Shown here: positions 36,153 to 44,900 of the stretch, piece by piece
How positions within the stretch are numbered: position 1 is the first letter of the stretch
How the letters are laid out: each line of letters begins with the position of its first letter
Origin: Duganella qianjiadongensis
Lineage (GTDB): Bacteria; Pseudomonadota; Gammaproteobacteria; Burkholderiales; Burkholderiaceae_D
Direction: 5' to 3'
DNA: 63,124 bases
NCBI RefSeq assembly: GCF_009857915.1
Contig: NZ_WWCM01000023.1
Span: 1-63,124, forward strand
The notes under the pieces: model-generated
Seen by the model: only the letters and a program-made list of their open reading frames with translations
The model's database searches: none
Told to the model about the DNA's origin: nothing
Made by a program: the position numbers and the translations under genes

Positions 36153-36605
36153 TGTGCCGGCGCATTCGCCGGGCCAGCTTAGCGTTTCAGGAGTTGGGCA
36201 AATCCGTACGGGACAGGACTCAGTCGATGCGGACGAAAGATTCCCGTGACCTTGTTGCCGGCTCGGCCGAATAGACTGCGCGACGGGGGCGCAAAGCTAC
36301 GGCCAGCGCTCATGCGTTTTGTGGTGGATGACTGCAAGCTAACGTTGCGTAATTTCTCGCTGGTTTGCGGCGGGCGGGCGGCATTAGCGCAAACGTCACG
36401 GGGGAAAATGTTTCTGATTAAATTTGAAAGAAACATGCTAGCCTCTACGTGTAGGAAAATGAATTGTGTTCCGGTGAACACCCCATGAGTAACGCTGCGG
36501 CGAAAATGGTTGTTCGCTGAGCGTATTCCCCCTGTGCGCAGAGCTCACGCTGTTTGGATGCGATGTGTCATTTTGTTAATGCGGATCGGCGTCCGCGTTA
36601 ACGGT
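36153..36605. other. 450-bp intergenic region between convergent genes; possible structured RNA
   Basis: No convincing gene is present; the short frames here have no ribosome site or family. On the plus strand GGGCAAATCC (36195-36204) is followed by GGGCGCAAAGCTACGG (36287-36302). Both resemble the two conserved cores of the GEMM-I c-di-GMP riboswitch, but with an 80-base interval and no clear P2 helix. A third, weaker match GCGCAAACGTCACGG lies at 36387-36401. A hairpin at 36575-36602 (GTTAATGCGGA with its complement) ends 3 bp before the permease stop. No plus-strand gene follows for a riboswitch to control. Confidence 0.3.
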
Positions 36606-37733
36606 TTAGTGCACCAGATCGGCGCTGGCCTGCCGCGTGCGCAGGTAGATGGCATTGCGGTGGCGCGCACGCAGGCGCGGATCGGTGATCAGGCGGCCCA
36701 GCGTTTCGCCCACTACCATCACCACGCCCAGCAGCGGCAGCACCAGCATCAGTCCTGCCACCCCGGCCACCGAGCCGCCGATGAAAATCATCAGCACCGT
36801 GATCAGCGGATGGATGTGCAGGCTGCGTCCCAGCGTGAGCGGCATGAAGATGAAATCATCGAGCAGGCGCACACCGATGAACACGCTGATGGCCATGTAG
36901 GCCATGGAAGGATCGCTGGGGGCATCGGTCGAGGCCACCATCACCACCAGCATGCAGCCGACGATGGAACCCACATACGGCACCCACGCCAGCATGGCGG
37001 CGATCAGGCCCAGCACCAGCGGCGACGACACGCCTATGGCCCACAGGCCCAGTGCCAGCACGATGGTATCGAGCACGGTGAGCTTGATCAGGCCCTGAAA
37101 ATAGCGATGCGCAGTCTGGTCCACTTCATGCAGCAGATATAGCGCCCGTTCGAAGAAGGCATTCGGTACTGCGCGCGCCAGAAATTTCTTGAAGCGGGAC
37201 CCGTCGCGCAGGAAGAAGAATGCCAGAAAGGGCGCCAGCAGCAGCGACGGCAGCCAGCCCGCTACCGACACCAGTATGTCGGTCAGGTGCTGCTGGATAA
37301 AGGTGCTGGTAAAGCTGCTCATGCGGGCGTTGACGGTGCGCGCCAGCTTCATCTGCTTGAGGATGGGGAACTGGCGTTCCAGCGAGGCCATGGTGTGACG
37401 GATGAAATCGAGCCCGCCGCTCAGGTATTTGCCCAGCATGGTCTGCCATGATTCGGATGGTCCCGCGTCCCAGTAGATGGCCAGCAGGGTGGCCAGCATC
37501 AGCACCAGCAGGAACATGCTGCCCACCATCAGTGTGGCCGCGTTGTGGCTGATGCCAAGCCGGATCAGGCGCTGCATGGGCGGCTGCAGGATGTAGTACA
37601 GCACGATGGCGAGCAGGAAGGGTATTGCCAGAAACAGCATCTGCTGCAGCAGGAACAGTAGCGCACAGGTGGCGGCGATGATGCCGCTCCAGACGATGGG
37701 GCCGGCGTGCTGCTGGGCAGGCAGCCGGCTCAT
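36606..37733 (-). CDS. AI-2E family transporter (YdiK/PerM type permease)
   Basis: A 375-residue membrane protein with about eight TM helices: two at the N-terminus, a soluble mid region and a C-terminal bundle, with the family pattern FLLRDGSRFKKF and GSIVGCMLVVMVAS. ATG 37733 overlaps the upstream stop as ATGA, so translation is coupled to the cNMP-binding gene; a longer frame opens at 37766. Substrates are uncertain in this family, despite the name. Confidence 0.88.
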   Translation of the reverse strand: MSRLPAQQHAGPIVWSGIIAATCALLFLLQQMLFLAIPFLLAIVLYYILQPPMQRLIRLGISHNAATLMVGSMFLLVLMLATLLAIYWDAGPSESWQTMLGKYLSGGLDFIRHTMASLERQFPILKQMKLARTVNARMSSFTSTFIQQHLTDILVSVAGWLPSLLLAPFLAFFFLRDGSRFKKFLARAVPNAFFERALYLLHEVDQTAHRYFQGLIKLTVLDTIVLALGLWAIGVSSPLVLGLIAAMLAWVPYVGSIVGCMLVVMVASTDAPSDPSMAYMAISVFIGVRLLDDFIFMPLTLGRSLHIHPLITVLMIFIGGSVAGVAGLMLVLPLLGVVMVVGETLGRLITDPRLRARHRNAIYLRTRQASADLVH

Positions 37734-38212
37734 ATGGCCTCGATCTGCGGTTTGCCACTCATCCATTCGCGCAGGCGCGAGCCGATATGGCGCGCCAGTG
37801 CCAGCGAGATCTTGTAGCCGATTACGGCATCGGTTTCCATCAGGCCCATGAAGTCGGCGCGGAAGAATACGGCCAGCTCGCAGTTATCGAGGGCGCGCGT
37901 CTGGGCATTGCGCGGCGAGTTGTCGAGCAGGGCCAGATCGCCGAAGAAGGCGCCCGGTCCCATTTCCGCTACCACTTCGCGCCCCTGCGGACGCAGACGG
38001 CTGATGATCACGCGGCCCGACATGATCAGGTACAGGGCCTGCCCCTCTTCGCCTTCGTCGAAAATGATTTCATCGGCCAGATAGCGGCGCTCGTGCAGCA
38101 GGTCGTCGACGATCTTCAGCTCCAGCGGCGTGAGCGTGGAGAATAGCGACGAGGCCTTGAGCCGCTGCAGGCGCGGCGATAGTTCGGGCGATTTGAGGAA
38201 GCCGAATAACAA
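37730..38212 (-). CDS. Cyclic nucleotide-binding (Crp-like) domain protein without DNA-binding domain
   Basis: A 160-residue protein that is mostly one cNMP-binding domain: FDEGEEGQALYLIMSGRVII, then FFGDLALLDNSPRNAQTRA (the phosphate-binding cassette). No helix-turn-helix follows. TTG is the start, supported by GGGAG five bases upstream. It overlaps the permease gene by 4 bases, which suggests it regulates that permease (inferred). Confidence 0.87.
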   Translation of the reverse strand: MLFGFLKSPELSPRLQRLKASSLFSTLTPLELKIVDDLLHERRYLADEIIFDEGEEGQALYLIMSGRVIISRLRPQGREVVAEMGPGAFFGDLALLDNSPRNAQTRALDNCELAVFFRADFMGLMETDAVIGYKISLALARHIGSRLREWMSGKPQIEAI

Positions 38213-38354
38213 GGGAACTCCCGAGCTAAGGATGAGATTGAAATATGAATAAGATCATAACGCAAACACTGCCTGCACTGACGGGTAAGGCTGTCATGGC
38301 GTGGCGAGTTTGCCGCGCCGTTGAGGATGAAGACAGAAACACGGTGCGGAAATG

Positions 38355-38413
38355 AAAAAAGCCTTCTTCTGTACAGAGCGCGATCTTGATCGCGTTCAGA
38401 CTGAAAAAGGCTT
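38355..38413 (-). terminator. Terminator of the tRNA-Val/tRNA-Asp operon
   Basis: Read on the minus strand, AAGCCTT and AAGGCTT form the outer stem around an inner hairpin CGCGATC/GATCGCG, followed by a T run. Confidence 0.6.
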
Positions 38414-38424
38414 CTCTCGGAATT

Positions 38425-38501
38425 TGGCGGAGCGGACGGGACTCGAACCCGCGACCCCCGGCGTGACAGGCCGGTATTCTAACCAACTGAACTACCGCTC
38501 C
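38425..38501 (-). tRNA. tRNA-Asp (GTC)
   Basis: 77 nt with encoded CCA. The acceptor stem GGAGCGG pairs with CCGCTCC, the T-loop is GGTTCGAGTCC and the anticodon loop CTGTCAC gives GTC. Confidence 0.97.
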
Positions 38502-38523
38502 AAATTCGTTCGTTATGTTTTAC

Positions 38524-38599
38524 TGGTGGGTGCTGAGAGGGTCGAACTCCCGACCTACGCCTTGTAAGGGCGCCGCTCTACCAACTGAGCTAAGCACCC
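38524..38599 (-). tRNA. tRNA-Val (TAC)
   Basis: 76 nt with encoded CCA. The acceptor stem GGGTGCT pairs with AGCACCC, the T-loop is AGTTCGACC and the anticodon loop CTTACAA gives TAC. It is 22 nt upstream of tRNA-Asp, same transcript. Confidence 0.97.
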
Positions 38600-38654
38600 A
38601 GAAAACATATCAGCTTGTCGCTACTACTTTGCTACAACTGCTGAACGAGGCCGT

Positions 38655-38684
38655 ATTCTACAGGGCGGCTCCGCCAAACCGCAA
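38655..38684 (-). promoter_or_regulatory. Sigma-70-type promoter of the tRNA operon
   Basis: On the minus strand TTGCGG, an 18-base spacer and TAGAAT lie about 55 bp upstream of tRNA-Val, in front of a GC-rich stretch. Confidence 0.6.
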
Positions 38685-38741
38685 GGGTTTTTCCAAATAA
38701 TTTTAAAAATTAATTGAACAATTCCTGCGGCCCGCATCTTT

Positions 38742-39572
38742 TCATGGTTGGCGCGGCATGGCGTCGAGGATTTCCTGCATCCCGCCGAGGAACATCTGGC
38801 GGCTGATTTCTTCGCCCAGATAGTGAGCGTTGTAGCGCTGCACGCTGCCATCGCCGATGATGCTGCGCAGGCTGTCCGCATAGCGCCGGCGGATTTCGGG
38901 TGCGACCCGGCGCGATACATACAGGCCGACGATGGTGCGCGGGGATTCGCTAAAGAAGCTGGCCTTCATCTGCCCCAGCAGCTGATGCTGGCGCTGGTAG
39001 CGTAGATGGATGGTGGGCGAGGCCAGCGTGCCCTCGGCGCGGCCGGCGACGATTTTGCGGAATACGGCCTCATAGTCGTTGACATATTCCAGCCGGCCCT
39101 GCTGCTGCAGGCGCTGCATCTGCGCCAGTGCGGCGCGCGAATAGGAGATCCCGCGCGGAACGTTGAGGCGCGCCGTGCTGTGTTCGACGAATTCGGCCAG
39201 CGAGTGGAATTTGCCGGCGCTGTCATTGCGCAGTACCAGTTCGAACTGGGTATAGGTGTAGGGCAGCCAGACGCCGTAGCGGTCGCGCTCGGGCGTGCGC
39301 AGGGAGGCACCGGTCAGTTCCAGCTGGCCGTCGTAGAACTGGGCATACAGGCGGCCATGGGGAAACCAGATCAGTTCGATGGGGCAGCCGCTACGGCGCT
39401 GCAACTCGTGCAGGAGGTCGACATTGCTGCCTCCAAATGTGCCCGCTTCGCGGTAGGCGGTGAAGCCGAGATCGCTGATGCCGGCCCGCGCCGGCGGGCA
39501 GCTGCCCGCAGCATGGGCAGTGGCGAGGGCCAGAAAGAACAACGCAGGGGTCACAGCACGCAATACAGTCAT
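38742..39572 (-). CDS. Periplasmic solute-binding protein (family 3 type)
   Basis: A 276-residue exported protein with a signal peptide (ends AHA). The pattern ISDLGFTAYREAGTFGGSNVDLLHELQRRSGCPIELIWF matches the first lobe of bacterial extracellular solute-binding family 3. The second lobe follows, with FRKIVAGRAEGTLASPTIHLRY. No permease or kinase sits beside it, so it is an orphan binding protein. Ligand unknown. Confidence 0.82.
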   Translation of the reverse strand: MTVLRAVTPALFFLALATAHAAGSCPPARAGISDLGFTAYREAGTFGGSNVDLLHELQRRSGCPIELIWFPHGRLYAQFYDGQLELTGASLRTPERDRYGVWLPYTYTQFELVLRNDSAGKFHSLAEFVEHSTARLNVPRGISYSRAALAQMQRLQQQGRLEYVNDYEAVFRKIVAGRAEGTLASPTIHLRYQRQHQLLGQMKASFFSESPRTIVGLYVSRRVAPEIRRRYADSLRSIIGDGSVQRYNAHYLGEEISRQMFLGGMQEILDAMPRQP

Positions 39573-39667
39573 GTTGAGCCAGTTGTCGAATAGTTATCAT
39601 GCCAGTGTAGCACCGTCGCGCCATAAGAAATAGCGACTACTTGCATAGCGCAATGTTTCGTAAGATA

Positions 39668-39683
39668 CTGTATGAATTCACAG
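39668..39683 (+). promoter_or_regulatory. LexA box (SOS operator) of dinB
   Basis: CTGTATGAATTCACAG fits CTG-N10-CAG with a palindromic centre, 15 bp before the dinB start. Confidence 0.85.
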
Positions 39684-39698
39684 TAATTTTGTTCCGTC

Positions 39699-40850
39699 AT
39701 GTCCGAAACACCGCGCCGCATAGCCCACCTCGATATGGATGCGTTCTACGCTTCCGTCGAGCTGCTGCGCTATCCCGAGCTGCGCGGCTTGCCGGTAGTG
39801 ATAGGGGGCGGGCGCGACGCCCATCCCGTACGCCAGCCGGACGGCAGCTACCGCTTTGCCCGGCTGCGTGACTATGTGGGGCGCGGCGTGATCACCACCG
39901 CCACCTACGAAGCACGGGCGCTCGGTGTGGGCTCGGCCATGGGCATGATGAAAGCGGCCAAGCTGGCGCCCGATGCGATTCTGCTGCCGGTGAACTTTGA
40001 TGCCTACCGGCAGATTTCGCGTCAGTTCAAGGCAGCGGTGGCCAGTATTGCACCTGATTACGAGGATCGCGGCATCGATGAAATCTATATCGACCTGACC
40101 CATGTGGCTGGCGAAACCCGCGAACTGGCCCAGCGCATCAAGCAGGCCGTGCATGCAGCCACGGGCCTGACCTGCTCGATCGGGGTGACGCCCAACAAGC
40201 TGCTGTCGAAAATCTGCTCCGATCTGGAAAAACCCAACGGTCTGACCATCCTCGGCTATGAAGACATCCCTGCCCGCATCTGGCCGCTGGGCGTGCGCAA
40301 GATCAATGGCATCGGCCCCAAGGCCACCGACAAGCTGGCCGCGCTGGGCATAGACACCATAGGCCAGCTGGCCGCGGCCGATGCCGGCCTGCTGCAGGAC
40401 CATTTCGGCGGCCATTACGCGGCGTGGCTGGCCGCAGCGGCGCGCGGCGTCGACCAGCGCGCCGTGGCTACCCGCACGGAAAGCAAGTCGATCAGCCGCG
40501 AAACCACTTTCGAGCGCGATCTGCATGCAAGGCAGGACCGTGCCGTGCTGTCCGGCGTGCTGACGGCGCTGTGCGAGCGGCTGGCCGAGGATCTGCAACG
40601 CAAGGGCTATGTCAGCCGCACTATCAGCGTCAAGCTGCGCTATGACGATTTCCAGATCGTCAGCCGCAACCTGACGCTGCCCCAGCCCGTGGTGGATGGC
40701 GCTGCCATCCTGCACGCGGCACGCGAATGTCTGAAACGGGTGCCGCTACAGCGCCGGCTGCGCCTGCTGGGAGTGCGCGCCAGCACGCTGGAGCCGCCCG
40801 GCGCAGCGACGTTGCTGCGCGTTCCCACCCAGGGCGAATTGTTCGCCTAG
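39699..40850 (+). CDS. dinB: DNA polymerase IV (Y family)
   Basis: A 383-residue translesion polymerase. HLDMDAFYASVE carries the first metal-binding Asp, and RGIDEIYIDL holds the second acidic pair where most members read SIDEAYLD. A helix-hairpin-helix (KINGIGPKATDKLAALGI) and the little finger domain follow. The C-terminal tail is short, with QGELFA as a likely clamp-binding end. Controlled by the LexA box just upstream. Confidence 0.95.
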   Translation: MSETPRRIAHLDMDAFYASVELLRYPELRGLPVVIGGGRDAHPVRQPDGSYRFARLRDYVGRGVITTATYEARALGVGSAMGMMKAAKLAPDAILLPVNFDAYRQISRQFKAAVASIAPDYEDRGIDEIYIDLTHVAGETRELAQRIKQAVHAATGLTCSIGVTPNKLLSKICSDLEKPNGLTILGYEDIPARIWPLGVRKINGIGPKATDKLAALGIDTIGQLAAADAGLLQDHFGGHYAAWLAAAARGVDQRAVATRTESKSISRETTFERDLHARQDRAVLSGVLTALCERLAEDLQRKGYVSRTISVKLRYDDFQIVSRNLTLPQPVVDGAAILHAARECLKRVPLQRRLRLLGVRASTLEPPGAATLLRVPTQGELFA

Positions 40851-40919
40851 AAAGCTGCGGCACTGCCGTCAGCGTGTAAAATGGCGCTCCCCCAGCATTA
40901 CTGAAACAAGGCTCATTAC

Positions 40920-41816
40920 ATGTGGTTCAAGAATCTACAGATCTATCGTCTGCCGGCCCCTTGGGCCTTTACTCCGGAACAACTGGAAGAGGCGCTGGCG
41001 CCCCATTCCTTCACGCCTGCCAGCAGTAACGAACTGCTGCGTCAGGGCTGGGACAGCCCGCGTCCTAACGGCGGCCTGGTACACGTGGTGAACAAGCAGA
41101 TGCTGATCCTGCTGGGCACGGAAAAGAAACTGCTGCCTAACACGGTGATCAATCAGGTGGCCAAGGCCCGTGCTGCCGAGCTGGAAGAAGCTCAGGGCTT
41201 CGCCCCGGGCAAAAAAGCCATGAAAGAACTGAAAGAGCGCGTGGCGGACGAACTGCTGCCGCGCGCCTTCTCGATCCGCAGCAATGTCTGGACCTGGATC
41301 GATCCGGTCAATGGCTGGCTGGTGGTCGATGCGGCCAGCCCGGCCAAGGCCGATGAAGTGATCAAATTGCTGCTCAAGGCCGTCGATAAACTGCCGTTAG
41401 AGAGTTTACGGGTACAGCGTTCGCCTGTGGGCGTGATGACGGAATGGCTGCAGGCCGACGATGCGCCGGCCGGCTTTACGGTGGATATGGATACCGAACT
41501 GCGCGCCACCGGCGAAAGCAAGGCGGCCGTGCGCTATGTGCGCCACACGCTGGAAGCGGAAGAAATCCGCCGCCATATTGCAGCGGGCAAGCAGTGCACC
41601 CGTCTGGCCATGACCTGGGATAGCAAGATTTCCTTCGTGCTGACCGAATCGCTGGCCATCAAGGCAGTGAAAGCGCTGGATGTGATCAGCGAAAAGGAAT
41701 CGAGCACCAAGAATGACGAAGAGCGCTTCGATGGCGACTTCATGCTGATGACGGGTGAACTGGCCAAGCTGATGGCCGATGTGGTGGAAGCACTGGGTGG
41801 CGAAGCCAAAGCCTGA
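40920..41816 (+). CDS. rdgC: Recombination-associated protein RdgC
   Basis: A 298-residue DNA-binding ring protein that modulates RecA. MWFKNLQIYRL at the start and RLAMTWDSKISFVLTE in the C-terminal half are characteristic. Length matches the family. AAGG lies 9 bases before the ATG. 69 bp downstream of dinB, with its own terminator. Confidence 0.96.
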   Translation: MWFKNLQIYRLPAPWAFTPEQLEEALAPHSFTPASSNELLRQGWDSPRPNGGLVHVVNKQMLILLGTEKKLLPNTVINQVAKARAAELEEAQGFAPGKKAMKELKERVADELLPRAFSIRSNVWTWIDPVNGWLVVDAASPAKADEVIKLLLKAVDKLPLESLRVQRSPVGVMTEWLQADDAPAGFTVDMDTELRATGESKAAVRYVRHTLEAEEIRRHIAAGKQCTRLAMTWDSKISFVLTESLAIKAVKALDVISEKESSTKNDEERFDGDFMLMTGELAKLMADVVEALGGEAKA

Positions 41817-41870
41817 GTTGCTAGCCCTGTGCCGGGCCACTCTGGCCGGTCTTGAGTAGTTTGACAAGAA

Positions 41871-41902
41871 TGCCGCAAAATCATTGATTTTGCGGCATTT
41901 TT
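41871..41902 (+). terminator. Terminator of rdgC
   Basis: A perfect 10-bp stem TGCCGCAAAA / TTTTGCGGCA, loop TCATTGA, then five T. It covers the TTG at 41884, so that is not a start codon for the next gene. Confidence 0.95.
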
Positions 41903-41994
41903 ACGCTGAATTTCGACGAAAATATCGCAGTTTCCGTGGGGAAACTGCAGGCTTTTCTGATATATTAAGAGACGTTGCTAAATTAGGAAGTCGT

Positions 41995-44900
41995 ATGCCC
42001 TCGTCCATCCCCTCACTCTCTACTTCGCAGCTGGTCGGCCTGACCACAGCGCAGGTAGCGGCGTGGACGACGGAAGACATACAGGCGCTCAGTTCGCTGC
42101 AGGTGCAGGTTTTGCGCACCCAGCAGATGGCGGCGCTGAGCACGCTGCAACTGAGCTATCTGGCGCCTGCCAATGTGGCGGCGATCAGCACTCAGGATAT
42201 CGCCGCCATTGCCCCGGCCCGGCTCGACGCCGTGGGGGCCGCCAGCAGCGATTTTCTCGCTGCCCTGAGCAGCCGCCAGATCGTGGCCCTGACTACGGCC
42301 CAGAGTGCCGCACTGGGTAGCGCCGCCTTCAGCACACTGGCCACGCAATCCATCGCTGCGTTCGAAACGGCCGATCTGGCCGCGCTGGGCACCGCCAGCA
42401 TCGCCAGCCTGTCCACAGCACAGCTAGCCTTGCTCGGTACGGGCCAGCTGGCTGCGCTGACCACGCGCCAGCTGGGAGCACTGACGGCGGGCGCGCTAGG
42501 TGCCATCGGCACGCGCGGCATGGGTGCGCTGAGCACGGCCGATATCGTCGCGCTAAGTACGGCGCAGGTCGCGGAACTGGGTAGCGCGCAAGTGGCGGCC
42601 CTGTCCACTCTGCAGGCGGCGCAGCTGGGCAGCGCCCAGCTGGCGGCGCTGTCTACCAGCCAGCTGGCGGGGCTGGAAACGGCCGATCTGGCCGCCGTGC
42701 GCAGCGCCAGCCTGACCGCGCTGAACAGCCAGCAGCTGGCGGCGCTGGGTAGCGCCCAGCTGCAAGCGCTCACTACTGCGCAGTTTGCCAATCTGCGCAG
42801 TGCCCAGCTGCTGGCGTTGAACACGGCCTATCTGGCGCTGCTATCGACGCAGGATATTGCTGCGCTGGCCCCGGCTACGCTCAATGCCGTGGGTGCCAGC
42901 CAGAGCAGCTTCATGGCGGCACTGGGCAGCCAGCAGATTGCCAGTCTGACGACGGCGCAGGTAGCGGCGCTGGGCACGGATGCCTACACGGCGCTGGGCA
43001 GCGCGGCCATCACCCGCCTCAACACGGCCCAGTTTGTTGCACTCGGCACGCAGAACATTGCGGCACTTTCCACCGATCAGGCCGCCCTGCTCAGCACGGC
43101 GCAACTACAGGCGCTGGGCACGCGCCAGCTGGCCGTGCTGGTCAGCGGCGCGCTGGCTGCCATCGGCACGCGCGGTATCGGTGCGCTGAGCACGCAGGAC
43201 ATCGCAGCGCTGAGCACGGCCCAGCTGGGCGAATTGAGCAGCGCGCAGATTACGGCACTGAGCACGCTGCAGGCAGCACAGCTGGGCAGCCAGCAGCTGA
43301 ATGCACTGAGCAGCAGCCAGCTGGCCGGGCTGGAAGCAGTGGATCTGGCGGCACTGCGCACGGCCAGTCTGAGCGCGCTCGATACGCGCCAGCTGGCGGC
43401 GCTGGGCAGCAACCAGCTGGCCGCGCTGACGACGGCGCAGTTCAGCAGCCTGCGCAGCGCACAGCTACTGGCGCTCAATACTGCCATGGTGCCGGCCCTG
43501 AGCACGCAGGATCTGGCAGCGCTGGCGGCCAGCGTACTCAATGCCGTAGGCGCGGCGCAGACCAGCTTCATGGCCGCGCTCAGCAGCAACCAGATTGCCG
43601 GCCTCACCACCGCCCAGATTGCAGCGCTCAGCACCGATGCCTGGCTGGCGCTGCGCAGCAACGGCGTGCAGGCGCTCGGTACGGCCAGCGTGGCGGCCCT
43701 GAGCACGGCGCAATTGCTGGCGCTGTCGACCAGCCAGCTGGCACTGCTCAGCAATGCCCAGCTGGCCGCTTTGGGTACGCGCCAGCTGCTGGCCTTGCCC
43801 AGCGATGATCTGCTGGCCATCGGCACGCGCGGCATCGCCGCCCTCAGCACGCAGGGCATTGCGGCACTGAATTCGGTCCAGCTGACGGCATTGACCACAG
43901 CCCAGCTGGTGGCCCTGACCACCGCTCAGGCGGCAGCCCTGAACAGCGCGCAGCTGAATGTGCTGACGCTGGACCAGCTGGCCGGCATGGAGAATCAGGA
44001 TCTGGCGGCGCTACGCTCGAATGCCATCGTCGGACTGAATACGGACCAGATGGCGGCGCTGACCAGCAGCCAGATCCGCGCCATCAGCACGGCCGCATTT
44101 GTCGCCCTGAGCAGCCGCCAGCTGAGCGCACTGACCAGCGACGCGCTGGCCGCCGTGCCGCTGGCCGATCTGGCGGCGGTGGGCACGGCCTCGGTAGCGC
44201 AGCTGGTGCCTGCCGTGCTGGCGCTGCTGGGCAGCAGCCAGCTGGCTGCGCTCAACAGCGATGCATTGGGCGCCCTGAGCAGCACGCAGGTCGCGGCGCT
44301 CAGCACGGCGCAGCTGCAGGGCTGGAGTGCCAGCCAGTATGCGGTGCTGGGCAGCCGCCAGCTGGCCGGTCTGAGTAGCGATGATTTTGCGGCGCTCGGC
44401 AATACCGCCCTGCAAGCCCTGAGCACGGCGGCACTGACGGCGCTCAGTTCGGCGCAGCTGGCGGCGCTGCGGAATAGCCAGATCAGTCTGCTCGGTACGG
44501 CCCAGATAGCAGCGCTGCGGCCCGCTACGCTGACGGGCCTGAGCAGCGATCAGGTCGCGGCGCTGACGGTGGCTCAGGCGGCAGCGCTGGGCACAGGGCA
44601 GCTGGCGGCACTGAATACGGACCAGATGCAGGCGCTCAGCGGCGCCGGTCTGGCAGCCCTGCGCAGCAATGTGCTGGCCGCGCTGAGCACCCAGCAGGCG
44701 CACGCGCTGGGCAGCGCCCAGCTGGCCGCGCTCGGCACTATCCAGCTCGGCATCCTGAGCAGCGCCCAGCTCAATGCGCTGGCCACCAGTGCGCTGGCCG
44801 GGCTGTCCAGCAGCGCGTGGCCGGCCCTGAATACGGCCAGTCTGGCGCAGCTGAATACGGCCAGCATGGCGGCGCTGTCGCTGAGCCAGCTGGCGGGCTT

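Noticed and set aside
36246..36488. 80-codon plus-strand frame after ahpF
   Set aside because: No ribosome site, no family, and codon use unlike neighbours.
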